Origin: Cypionkella sp049896245
Lineage (GTDB): Bacteria > Pseudomonadota > Alphaproteobacteria > Rhodobacterales > Rhodobacteraceae
DNA: 64,000 nucleotides
Assembly: GCF_049896245.1 (NCBI RefSeq)
Contig: NZ_JAFCTX010000008.1
Span: 1 to 64,000, forward strand
Direction of reading: 5' to 3'
Part shown: positions 57,093-64,000 of the stretch, piece after piece
How the letters are laid out: each line of letters opens with the position of its first letter
Position numbering within the stretch: the stretch's first letter is position 1
Made by a program: the position numbers and the translations under genes
Notes under the pieces: generated by a model
What the model was told of the DNA's origin: nothing
Databases searched by the model: none
The model's input: only the letters and a program-made list of their open reading frames with translations

Positions 57093-57199
57093 TTCGACAT
57101 TTTCGCAATGTTGCCCTGTCAAAACCTAATCGCGGTAGCCGGGTGAGGTTGGCTAGATGCCGACCGAGACCGTCCCGCGTTCCGGTCAAAACAAACATC

Positions 57200-57229
57200 C
57201 AAAAAACAAAAAAGCACCCCGCAGGATGC
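57200..57229 (-). terminator. Intrinsic terminator of acpP
   Basis: On the minus strand GCATCC pairs with GGGTGC across TGCG, followed by TTTTTTGTTTTTT. It begins about 25 bp after the acpP stop. Confidence 0.85.
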
Positions 57230-57254
57230 CTTTCCGTTTGATCTGCGAAAGCGA

Positions 57255-57488
57255 TCAGGCAGCCGAGGAGATGAACTTCACCGCGTCGCCGAAGGTCTGA
57301 ATGGTCTCAGCCGCGTCGTCCGGGATCTCGATGCCGAATTCTTCTTCAAACGCCATGACCAGCTCGACGGTGTCGAGGCTGTCTGCGCCCAGATCATCAA
57401 TGAACGAGGCGGTCTCGGTCACTTTTTCTGCTTCGACGCCCAAATGCTCGACGACGATCTTCTTCACACGATCAGCGATGTCGCTCAT
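57255..57488 (-). CDS. acpP: Acyl carrier protein
   Basis: 77 aa, acidic, with the phosphopantetheine attachment Ser37 in GADSLDTVELVMAFEEEF. It carries growing acyl chains in fatty acid synthesis. It follows fabG by about 170 bp on the same strand. Downstream is the IS481 remnant instead of fabF. Confidence 0.98.
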   Translation of the reverse strand: MSDIADRVKKIVVEHLGVEAEKVTETASFIDDLGADSLDTVELVMAFEEEFGIEIPDDAAETIQTFGDAVKFISSAA

Positions 57489-57657
57489 GTTCTTTCCTCA
57501 TATCGTTTAGGGGTCGCCCCCGGTCTTTTGCCTGCCCGTTGCCGGGCGCTCTTTCCTGCATCGGCAGGCACCATAACCGAAGCAATGGCGTGTTCTTGCG
57601 CGCCTATAGCAAGGGCGCGCGCATTAGGCAAACGGTTTCAAACCGCTTTCGCCCCGC

Positions 57658-58395
57658 TTATGACATATCGCCGCCGCCGTTGATATGCAGTGTTGTGCCG
57701 GTGATATAGGCGGCCTCTTGTGATGCCAAATAGAGCACACCTGCAGCTACTTCCTGCGGTTTGCCCATCCGGCCTACGGGGACACCGACCAATATCTTCG
57801 CCCTCTGCTCGTCGTTCAGCTTTTCGGTCATCGGCGTTTCGATCAGACCCGGGGCCACACAGTTCACCGTGATATTGCGGCTGGCGACTTCTTGCGCGAG
57901 CGATTTCGACGCAGCCAAGGTGCCCGCTTTGGCGGCGGCATAATTCGCCTGCCCCGGATTGCCGGAATGCCCGACGACCGAGGTGATGTTGATGATCCGC
58001 CCCCAGCGGGCTTTCATCATACCGCGCAATGCGCCGCGCATCAGCCGGAAGGTGGCGGTCAGGTTCACATCAATCACCGCCTGCCATTCGTCATCCGACA
58101 TCCGCATGAACAGATTGTCGCGGGTGATCCCGGCGTTGTTCACCAGAATATCAACGCTGCCCATTGCGGCGGTTGCCTGCTTGATCAGCTCATCCACCGC
58201 CGCAAGGTCAGAGAGGTTGCAGGGCAGCACATGCGCGCGCTCGCCAAGTTCCGCCGCGAGGGCCTGCAACGGCTCCAGCCGCGTGCCCGAAAGCCCAACC
58301 GTGGCCCCCGCCGCATATAACGCGCGCGCGATCTCACCACCGATGCCGCCTGAAGCGCCTGTCACCAGCGCGGATTTTCCTGTCAGATCAAACAT
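57658..58395 (-). CDS. fabG: 3-oxoacyl-ACP reductase
   Basis: 245 aa from the ATG at 58393-58395 (MFDLTGKSALVTGASGGIGG), with GGGAG upstream. NNAGITRDNLFMRM, the Ser in ITSVVGHSGNPGQ and YAAAK with catalytic Tyr/Lys are present. It performs the NADPH-dependent reduction in the elongation cycle. It follows fabD by 99 bp. Confidence 0.97.
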   Translation of the reverse strand: MFDLTGKSALVTGASGGIGGEIARALYAAGATVGLSGTRLEPLQALAAELGERAHVLPCNLSDLAAVDELIKQATAAMGSVDILVNNAGITRDNLFMRMSDDEWQAVIDVNLTATFRLMRGALRGMMKARWGRIINITSVVGHSGNPGQANYAAAKAGTLAASKSLAQEVASRNITVNCVAPGLIETPMTEKLNDEQRAKILVGVPVGRMGKPQEVAAGVLYLASQEAAYITGTTLHINGGGDMS

Positions 58396-58494
58396 GTTCT
58401 GTACTCCCAAAAGCGAAACCGCGCAGGCCCCGCCATTTATCCAGATCGCAGCCACCAGAAAGCCGGGCCACGATTTTTCCCAAAAATCGTCTGG

Positions 58495-59424
58495 CTAGCC
58501 CTTGGCAGCCAACACGTCTTCCGGCGTGCCCACCGCGCGGGTCACCGCCCCGGAGGCCGTGCGTTTGATCATGCCGGACAAAGCTTTGCCCGCGCCGATC
58601 TCCCAGAACTCTGTCACGCCCGCGCCTTCCATCCACAGCACCGACTCGCGCCAGCGCACCGAGCCTGTCACCTGCGCCACCAGCAAAGCCCGGATGCGGT
58701 CAGGCTCAGTCACGGCTTCGGCGCGGACATTGACTACGATCGGCAGTTTCGGCGTGTGGATCACAACGCCTGCAAGGGCTTCGTTCATCACGGCGGCGGC
58801 GGGTTGCATCAAGGTGCAATGAAACGGGGCGGAGACGGGCAGCAGCAAGGCGCGCTTGGCACCTTTGGCCTTGGCGATCTCCAAAGCCCGCTCCACTGCA
58901 CCACGATGGCCCGAGACCACGACTTGTGCGGGATCATTGTCATTGGCGGCTTGGCAGACCTCACCTTGCGCGGCTTCTGCGGCCACTTCCGTAGCTGCGG
59001 CGAAATCGAGGCCCAACAGTGCTGCCATAGCGCCGACGCCAACCGGAACCGCCTCTTGCATCGCCTGTCCGCGAATCCTAAGCAGACGCGCGGTGTCGGA
59101 GAGATCGAGCGCACCGACAGCACAAAGCGCGGAATATTCACCCAAGCTATGACCCGCCACGAACGAGGCCGTCTCAATGCCGATGCCTTCGCTCTCCAAC
59201 GCCCGCAAAGCCGCAATCGAGGTCGCCATCAGCGCGGGCTGGGCGTTCTTGGTCAGGGTCAGATCTTCAATCGAACCCTCCCAGATCAGGCTGGACAGCT
59301 TTTCACCCAAAGCCGCATCGACCTCATCAAACACCGCTTTTGCCGCTGGGTAAGCCTCGGCCAAAGCGCGGCCCATGCCAATGGTCTGGGCACCCTGCCC
59401 CGGAAATACGAATGCGCGGCTCAT
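58495..59424 (-). CDS. fabD: Malonyl-CoA:ACP transacylase
   Basis: 309 aa from the ATG at 59422-59424 (MSRAFVFPGQGAQTIGMG), with GGAGGG upstream. The nucleophile Ser is in GHSLGEYSAL. It loads malonate on ACP. It is first of the fabD-fabG-acpP group. Confidence 0.97.
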   Translation of the reverse strand: MSRAFVFPGQGAQTIGMGRALAEAYPAAKAVFDEVDAALGEKLSSLIWEGSIEDLTLTKNAQPALMATSIAALRALESEGIGIETASFVAGHSLGEYSALCAVGALDLSDTARLLRIRGQAMQEAVPVGVGAMAALLGLDFAAATEVAAEAAQGEVCQAANDNDPAQVVVSGHRGAVERALEIAKAKGAKRALLLPVSAPFHCTLMQPAAAVMNEALAGVVIHTPKLPIVVNVRAEAVTEPDRIRALLVAQVTGSVRWRESVLWMEGAGVTEFWEIGAGKALSGMIKRTASGAVTRAVGTPEDVLAAKG

Positions 59425-59664
59425 CTGGCCCTCCGATTGCTTGCTCTGGCTTACCTTGCCGCACGGCATGGCGCAACCTGCCCGTCATCTTTGTGCAAGG
59501 CGGCAGCGGCATCGCTCTCAAGCATGCGGACTGCGCATTTGCCTTACGGCAGGTAACGAAAATGTAACAGATACGTGATCTGAGACCTGATCAAAGCAGG
59601 AATCCCCGTGATTGCCCTCCAATAGCAGCGTAAAACCGAGCGGCTTTGCCGTCACCTCGAACTG
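59425..59664. other. Region upstream of fabD and the eptA remnant
   Basis: About 240 bp with the divergent upstream sequences of fabD. No protein-like frame and no clear regulatory motif were identified. Confidence 0.4.
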
Positions 59665-61066
59665 TTGAACGTGGTGGTGGTGCTGTTCATCCTCGCCGCA
59701 CATAATCGCACCATGTTTGCGCGAGCGGCAAGTTTGGCGACGCAAACCAGCACGCTTTTCTATCTTGCAATCATGGCTTTCGGGCTGACTTTGGCCTTGA
59801 TCACCCTGCTGTCGTATTTTGGCATCCGCTGGTTTCAGAAAATCGCCTATGCGGCCGTGCTGATTTTATCAGTACTGACCGCGTTTTACACTGACAGCCT
59901 CGGGGCGATTTTTGATTAAGAATTGGTCAACAATGTCCTGACCACGCATCCCCCTGAAGGTGCTACCCTGATCACCACGCCGATGATCCTGCATGTGCTG
60001 CTGTTGGGGGTGCTGCCCGCGATTCTGGTGCTGCTGTGCCCGCTGAAACGCCGCGGCTGGATCAAGAACACTCTGGTTTGGGCGCTGACGATCGGGATCG
60101 GCCTTGGCTGCTTTGCCGCAGCCAAGGCACCGAAACCCGTTGTGCTGTTTTTGGTGGTTGGCGAAACCGCGCAGGCGCAGAACCAGCAGATCGACGGCTA
60201 TGCCCGCGAAACCAACCCATTGCTTCCTAAACTCGACATCCTCAACTTTGGCCCGGCAACAAGTTGTGCTGCATGTTCTCTAAATTTGGCCGCGACCAGA
60301 TGCGCTATGTGAAATTCGCCACCCATGAGAACCTGCTTGATATCGCAGCCCATGCCAAAATCGGCGTTGAATGGCATGACAATGACTGGACCTTTGCCGA
60401 GGGCGGTGTCGGCGACCGCATCAAGGTTGATCGGTTGTACCAGCGCCATGATCTTGCGGCTTGTGTCTCGGGTGAGTGTGATGACGCAGTGTTCTTCGAC
60501 TTTATGGATCAGGTGATCGCCCAGACTGCCAGCGATAAACTGATGGTGATCCATCTGGTTGGTAGGCATTTTCCATATCACCACCGCTATCCCAGCGCGT
60601 TTGAGGCGTTCAAACCCGCCTGCAACAGTCCGGTTCTTGACACCTGCATGCCGCAGGAAATCGTCAACGACTATGACAATTCGATCCGCTACACCGATGA
60701 CGTTCTGGCGCATTTCATCGAAACGCTGACGCAGCAAACCCAGATCACGTCGGCGCTGATCTACACTTCGGATCACGGCGAAGCGCTTGGCGAAGGAGGT
60801 GCCTACCTGCACAGCACGCCGCTTAGCATGGCACCACCCGAGCAGACCCGGTGCCGTTTTTCCTGTGGCTTTCCCAACCCTGCATTAAGGCTTTTGATGT
60901 CGATATGAGCTGTCTGCGGCAGAAAGCGGCAGCAGCGACCGGTTCTGCGGCGGTTGGAACTGCAATCACAAGCCATGATAACTTCTTTCCCACCGCCCTT
61001 GGCCTGCTGGATATTCAAACCGCCGAGCGCAAGTCTGCGCTGGATTTGATGGCGGGCTGTATGTGA
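59665..61066 (+). pseudogene. Phosphoethanolamine transferase (EptA-like), decayed
   Basis: The N-terminal membrane part (VVVVLFILAAHNRTMFARAA) is interrupted by an in-frame TAA at 59917-59919. A stretch is missing before APKPVVLFLVVGETAQAQN, compared with family members. A deletion/frame change at about 60265-60290 removes the GTATAVSLP-type segment with the nucleophilic Thr (TSC then directly CMFSKFGRD). Near 60840 the frame shifts again; the C-terminal part with SHDNFFPTALGLLDIQTAER ends at 61066. Intact enzymes add phosphoethanolamine to lipid A. Confidence 0.85.
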
Positions 61067-61128
61067 TCGGAACTGTAGTGTTTGCATAAAACCTTGACGC
61101 CACAGACCCGCTCGGACCAGATGCCCGC

Positions 61129-61548
61129 ATGACACCGACAATGCGCAAAATCCTCTATGCTGTCAGCTTTGAGACCCTTGGCGTCGCCGTGGCCACGCTT
61201 GGCCTGTTGGCGATGTCAGAGGCAAACCCCACGCAATCACTGATCCTTTCGGCGATCACCGCCACCATCGCGATGGGCTGGAGCATGGGCTTCAACGCGC
61301 TGTTTGAGGCATGGGAGGCGCGGCAAAGCCAAAAGGGCCGTAGCCTGACCCGGCGTTCGGTTCATGCGCTATTGTTTGAGGGTGGCCTCGTGATCCTGGT
61401 GCTGCCGATCATGGCGTGGTGGCTTCAGGTCGATCTGGGGACGGCGCTGAAATACGAGGCCGGGCTGATCGTGCTGTTCATCATATATACCTACGTTTTC
61501 ACCTACAGTTTCGACCGCATCTTCGGCTTGCCAGCTTCGGCGCGGTAG
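61129..61548 (+). CDS. PACE-family (AceI-like) efflux protein
   Basis: 139 aa with four membrane segments in two repeats (ILYAVSFETLGVAVATLGLL, GWSMGFNALFEAWEARQ, RSVHALLFEGGLVILVLPIM, YAGLIVLFIIYTYVFTYSFD-like). RRSVHALLFEGG is the repeat signature of bacterial transmembrane pair proteins that export biocides or polyamines. It follows the eptA remnant by 62 bp. Confidence 0.85.
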   Translation: MTPTMRKILYAVSFETLGVAVATLGLLAMSEANPTQSLILSAITATIAMGWSMGFNALFEAWEARQSQKGRSLTRRSVHALLFEGGLVILVLPIMAWWLQVDLGTALKYEAGLIVLFIIYTYVFTYSFDRIFGLPASAR

Positions 61549-61568
61549 CCGAATGGCCCGAACCGATA

Positions 61569-61593
61569 GAAAACTCTGCGGGGCAGAGTTTTC
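61569..61593 (+). terminator. Hairpin after the PACE gene
   Basis: GAAAACTCTGC-GGG-GCAGAGTTTTC is a perfect 11-bp stem with a 3-nt loop, 20 bp after the stop. The U-rich right arm (GTTTTC) suggests an intrinsic terminator, although no further T-run follows. Confidence 0.65.
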
Positions 61594-61654
61594 CGGTGAG
61601 TTGCTCACAAGGCTGAAAGCCGTTGAGCAAGGGGTGTAGTGCCACAAACCTGAC

Positions 61655-61738
61655 CCCAGTAATCTGGCCACGCCTGACTGGGCTGGCGCGGTATCGCGCC
61701 TGCCTCAGGGCAGGCAGGCGCGGCCAGATTTGTCTGGG
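61655..61738. repeat. Nested palindromic structure upstream of rpsF
   Basis: The outer stem AATCTGGCC (61661-61669) pairs with GGCCAGATT (61722-61730), extended by CCCAG/CTGGG. It encloses a perfect GCGCCTGCCT-CAGGGC-AGGCAGGCGC hairpin (61696-61721). It is large and GC-rich, unlike a simple terminator. It could be an intergenic repeat or a structured RNA. Confidence 0.65.
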
Positions 61739-61820
61739 GCCAAATCTGCCAAGAAAAGAAGGCATTTTCTTCTCGCCTGATGCCTTGCATCCCCGCCCGA
61801 TCCCGCTATAAGCCCCCAAT

Positions 61821-61886
61821 CTTTCCGCATTTCCACGTAACGGCGCAGGCTCTCGTGGACGGGCCGCGGAAAGTGTTTGCCCGTCC
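61821..61886 (+). promoter_or_regulatory. Structured leader of the rpsF operon with alternative stems
   Basis: Fold 1: CTTTCCGC (61821-61828) with GCGGAAAG (61866-61873), enclosing CCACG/CGTGG. Fold 2: GGACGGGC (61857-61864) with GCCCGTCC (61879-61886). The two cannot form together. The structure is about 35-50 nt upstream of the rpsF start. rpsF leaders are known S6:S18 targets in other bacteria, so it is a candidate autoregulatory site. Confidence 0.55.
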
Positions 61887-61921
61887 TATGAAATGCGCCA
61901 CATAGACAGATCGGAGCACAC

Positions 61922-62377
61922 ATGCCGCTTTACGAGCATGTTATGATCGCGCGTCAGGATCTTTCCAACGCGCAGGCTGAAAGCCTTATCGAGCACTTCT
62001 CCACGGTTCTGGCCGACAACGGCGGTAAAGTTGTCGAGCATGAATACTGGGGCGTCAAGACGATGGCCTACAAGATCAACAAAAACCGCAAGGGCCACTA
62101 TGCCTTGCTGAAAACCGATGCACCCGCTTCGGCAGTTCTGGAAATGGAACGCCTGATGCGCCTGCACGATGACGTCATGCGCGTGTTGACCATCAAGGTT
62201 GACCTGCACACAGACGGCCCGTCGGTTCAGATGCAAAAGCGTGACGAGCGCGAGCGCGGAGATCGCCCTGAAGGTGGTTTCGGTGGCGAGCGTCGTGAGC
62301 GGCCTTCGTTCGGCGATCGTCCCGACCGCGGTGGTGACCGTGGCGAGCGTCCGTCGTTCGGCGGCCCGCGTCGTTGA
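61922..62377 (+). CDS. rpsF: 30S ribosomal protein S6
   Basis: 151 aa. The core (~100 residues, MPLYEHVMIARQDLSNAQAE, EYWGVKTMAYKINKNRKGHY) is a normal S6. The C-terminal ~45 residues are a low-complexity Arg/Gly/Asp/Glu tail with repeated ERPSFG and GDRGERPSFG-type units. It is first of rpsF-rpsR-rplI. Confidence 0.97.
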   Translation: MPLYEHVMIARQDLSNAQAESLIEHFSTVLADNGGKVVEHEYWGVKTMAYKINKNRKGHYALLKTDAPASAVLEMERLMRLHDDVMRVLTIKVDLHTDGPSVQMQKRDERERGDRPEGGFGGERRERPSFGDRPDRGGDRGERPSFGGPRR

Positions 62378-62406
62378 TCCCCAGCCTCAGGAAAGGAGCC
62401 TAAACC

Positions 62407-62634
62407 ATGGCGAACAAACCGTTTTTCCGCCGCCGCAAGGTCTGCCCGTTCTCGGGCGACAATGCGCCGAGCATCGACTACAAAGATACGCGCCTGCTGC
62501 AACGCTATGTATCCGAGCGTGGCAAGATCGTGCCGTCCCGTATCACCGCAGTCTCGGCTAAGAAGCAACGCGAACTGGCTCAGGCCATCAAGCGCGCCCG
62601 CTTCCTCGCCCTGCTGCCCTATGCTGTGAAGTGA
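62407..62634 (+). CDS. rpsR: 30S ribosomal protein S18
   Basis: 75 aa, typical (FRRRKVCPFSGDNAPSIDYK, RITAVSAKKQRELAQAIKRA). It binds next to S6 on the 30S platform. It lies between rpsF and rplI, preceded by GGAAAGGAG. Confidence 0.98.
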   Translation: MANKPFFRRRKVCPFSGDNAPSIDYKDTRLLQRYVSERGKIVPSRITAVSAKKQRELAQAIKRARFLALLPYAVK

Positions 62635-62644
62635 GGGTTTAACC

Positions 62645-63229
62645 ATGCAAGTAATCCTGCTTCAACGCGTGGCCAAGCTTGGCCAAATGGGCGAAGTCGT
62701 CAACGTCAAAGACGGCTACGCACGCAACTTCCTGCTGCCGCAAGGCAAAGCGCTTCGCGCAAACAACGGCAACATTGCCCAGTTTGAAGTGAAGAAAGCG
62801 CATCTGGAACTTACCAACCTGGAAACCCGCAAAGAAGCCGAAGCTGTCGGCGAAAAGCTGGATGGTCAGACTTTCGTGATCATCCGTTCGGCCTCCGATT
62901 CGGGTGCTTTGTACGGTTCCGTCACCACCCGTGACGCAGCAGATGCGGCAATCGCTGACGGTTTCACAGTCAACCGTGGCCAGGTCGTGCTGGATCGTCC
63001 GATCAAAGAGCTTGGCGTGCACACCGTTTCGGTGATCCTGCACCCGGAGGTGTCGGTGAAATTCAGCCTGAACGTCGCACGTTCGGTTGAAGAAGCCGCA
63101 CTGCAAGCTTCGGGCAAGTCGATCCAGGAACTCGCAGCCGAGGCAGAGGCCGAAGCTGACTTCGAGATCGCCAACCTGTTCTCGGAAATGGGCGCTGCCC
63201 AAGACGGCGAAGACCTGACCCGCGACTAA
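62645..63229 (+). CDS. rplI: 50S ribosomal protein L9
   Basis: 194 aa. The N-terminal signature is VILLQRVAKLGQMGEVVNVK, DGYARNFLLPQGKA, followed by the long helix and C-terminal domain. The tail is extended and acidic (ELAAEAEAEADFEIANLFSE). It is last in the operon, before an intrinsic terminator. Confidence 0.97.
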   Translation: MQVILLQRVAKLGQMGEVVNVKDGYARNFLLPQGKALRANNGNIAQFEVKKAHLELTNLETRKEAEAVGEKLDGQTFVIIRSASDSGALYGSVTTRDAADAAIADGFTVNRGQVVLDRPIKELGVHTVSVILHPEVSVKFSLNVARSVEEAALQASGKSIQELAAEAEAEADFEIANLFSEMGAAQDGEDLTRD

Positions 63230-63255
63230 GCTTGGGTTATTGGTTTCAAGATTAG

Positions 63256-63287
63256 AACCGCGCAGGGGCAACCTTGCGCGGTTTTTT
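63256..63287 (+). terminator. Intrinsic terminator of rpsF-rpsR-rplI
   Basis: AACCGCGCA (63256-63264) pairs with TGCGCGGTT (63275-63283), followed by Ts to 63287. It lies 26 bp after the rplI stop. Confidence 0.9.
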
Positions 63288-63399
63288 CTTGACCAAATTT
63301 CACAATTAGCCCTATTTTAGGGCAATTATTGGCAGCGATTGCCGGGATCGCAGCGAGCTTAAAGCGGATGCCCGAGACGGCTTCCTTGCTGAAAAGTTT

Positions 63400-63618
63400 C
63401 TAATCGCCATACCCGATCAGGCATTTGATGAAACCATGTCGAAAAATCGAATAACCGACCACCATACCGCCCTCTGGCTTACCCGGCACGAACCGTAAAA
63501 CCCCACTCTGGGTATCGTCTACCTGATCGCTGGCATCTCGGTATTTTCCGCTTGGATTCGTGATACCGCTTGCAGAGAAAGGCGAGCAGACGGCGCGATG
63601 CCGAAGCACGGGGTACAT
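63400..63618 (-). CDS. Small hypothetical protein (uncertain)
   Basis: A 72-codon open frame with ordinary composition (TNPSGKYRDASDQVDDTQSG, VLRFVPGKPEGGMVVGYSIF). No family is recognised. It lies in a 391-bp gap between rplI and the next gene, divergent from the latter. It may be a fragment or a chance frame. Confidence 0.35.
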   Translation of the reverse strand: MYPVLRHRAVCSPFSASGITNPSGKYRDASDQVDDTQSGVLRFVPGKPEGGMVVGYSIFRHGFIKCLIGYGD

Positions 63619-63620
63619 TT

Positions 63621-64000
63621 ATGAAGAAGCTGCTCCTCATCGCCTTAGTCCTCCTCGCCGTCTTCACCCTTACCAGATCCGAGCGCTATTCTTGGCGCCA
63701 GAAGCTCACCATCACCATCGAGACACCGGCAGGCGAGGTGTCGGCTGCGTCTGTCAGTCAGGTCAGCTGGCGCAAGCACTGGGTCAAGACCGACGGCATG
63801 GGCTGGGACTATGAGCTGACCGGCGAGGCGGTGGTGGTCGAGGTCACGCCGGGCCACTATCTTTTCGCGCTGCTGAAGGGCGCGGGGGTGACGGAATATA
63901 TGGGCACGGTCGCCGCCGCCTCAATCGTCGGGCGCAAGGGTCGGGTGATTGATGGGGCGCTGTTCGATGAGGTGCGTGATCGGAACGACCGGGCGGCGGG
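63621..64000 (+). CDS. Secreted or membrane-anchored protein of unknown function (3' end outside window)
   Basis: 126 complete codons are visible. The N-terminus is a signal peptide or anchor (MKKLLLIALVLLAVFTLTRS). The rest is beta-rich (KLTITIETPAGEVSAASVSQ, WDYELTGEAVVVEVTPGHYL). The pattern resembles small lipoprotein-like or phage-derived secreted proteins, but no family is identifiable. Confidence 0.75.
   Translation, partial: MKKLLLIALVLLAVFTLTRSERYSWRQKLTITIETPAGEVSAASVSQVSWRKHWVKTDGMGWDYELTGEAVVVEVTPGHYLFALLKGAGVTEYMGTVAAASIVGRKGRVIDGALFDEVRDRNDRAA

Noticed and set aside
55762..57100. Intact insertion sequence with defined ends
   Set aside because: The transposase is broken in several places, and I could not find convincing terminal inverted repeats or target duplications; the 33-bp inverted repeat lies outside the transposase remnant and is treated separately.

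Overview
The window looks like chromosomal DNA of an alphaproteobacterium of the order Rhodobacterales (Rhodobacter/Paracoccus relatives). The evidence is a complete Rhodobacter capsulatus-type gene transfer agent (GTA) cluster, a class II B12-dependent ribonucleotide reductase, a pyruvate dehydrogenase E1 beta subunit carrying its own lipoyl domain, a Fur protein of the Mur type without the CxxC zinc site, and the GC palindrome plus GGATATTT repeats that I associate with this group. Genus cannot be fixed from sequence reading alone.

Layout. 1-3594: end of a capsule/LPS export locus (kpsT-like ATPase, kpsE-like polymerisation/export protein, kdsA). 3819-9791: HI0933-type flavoprotein, tRNA-Gln, an ImmA/IrrE-like protease gene 10 bp behind nrdJ, and nrdJ with upstream NrdR-box-like sites. 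9984-24708: mainly housekeeping genes (two DMT transporters, fur/mur, enolase, a DAO-type oxidase, fatty acid desaturase, rarD, anmK, tyrS, two cyclophilins, pgk, an SDR, class I fructose-bisphosphate aldolase, an ftsB-like gene). 25006-28731: pdhA-pdhB-pdhC. 28889-30077: cysE and a small gene next to the GTA. 30079-44060: the GTA structural operon gp1 to gp15, all on the minus strand. 44487-45995: a PAAR-metallopeptidase effector with a secreted partner. 46205-47984: darG with a decayed darT. 47994-59424: mltG-fabF, then a TetR/RND efflux cassette and a dead IS481, then acpP-fabG-fabD. 59665-61548: dead eptA and a PACE transporter. 61922-63229: rpsF-rpsR-rplI. The right end holds a small uncertain ORF and a truncated secreted-protein gene.

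How parts work together. Eno, Pgk, the aldolase and the PDH complex cover lower glycolysis and the entry to the TCA cycle. FabD, FabG, AcpP and FabF are the core of fatty acid synthesis; the usual order fabD-fabG-acpP-fabF-mltG is here interrupted by about 6.8 kb of efflux genes and IS debris. The GTA cluster has every head and tail gene in canonical order. Its gp6 reading frame runs on into gp7 at a C homopolymer, which is either a true frameshift or a sequence error.

Most interesting observations: (1) a near-consensus promoter directly upstream of GTA gp1, followed within about 20 nt by a strong intrinsic-terminator-like hairpin, which suggests attenuation or antitermination control of GTA production; (2) darT destroyed by two TAA codons and one frameshift while darG is intact; (3) a PAAR-M91-type effector/partner pair beside the GTA; (4) a 72-bp element present twice with exact internal spacing; (5) mutually exclusive hairpins in the rpsF leader.
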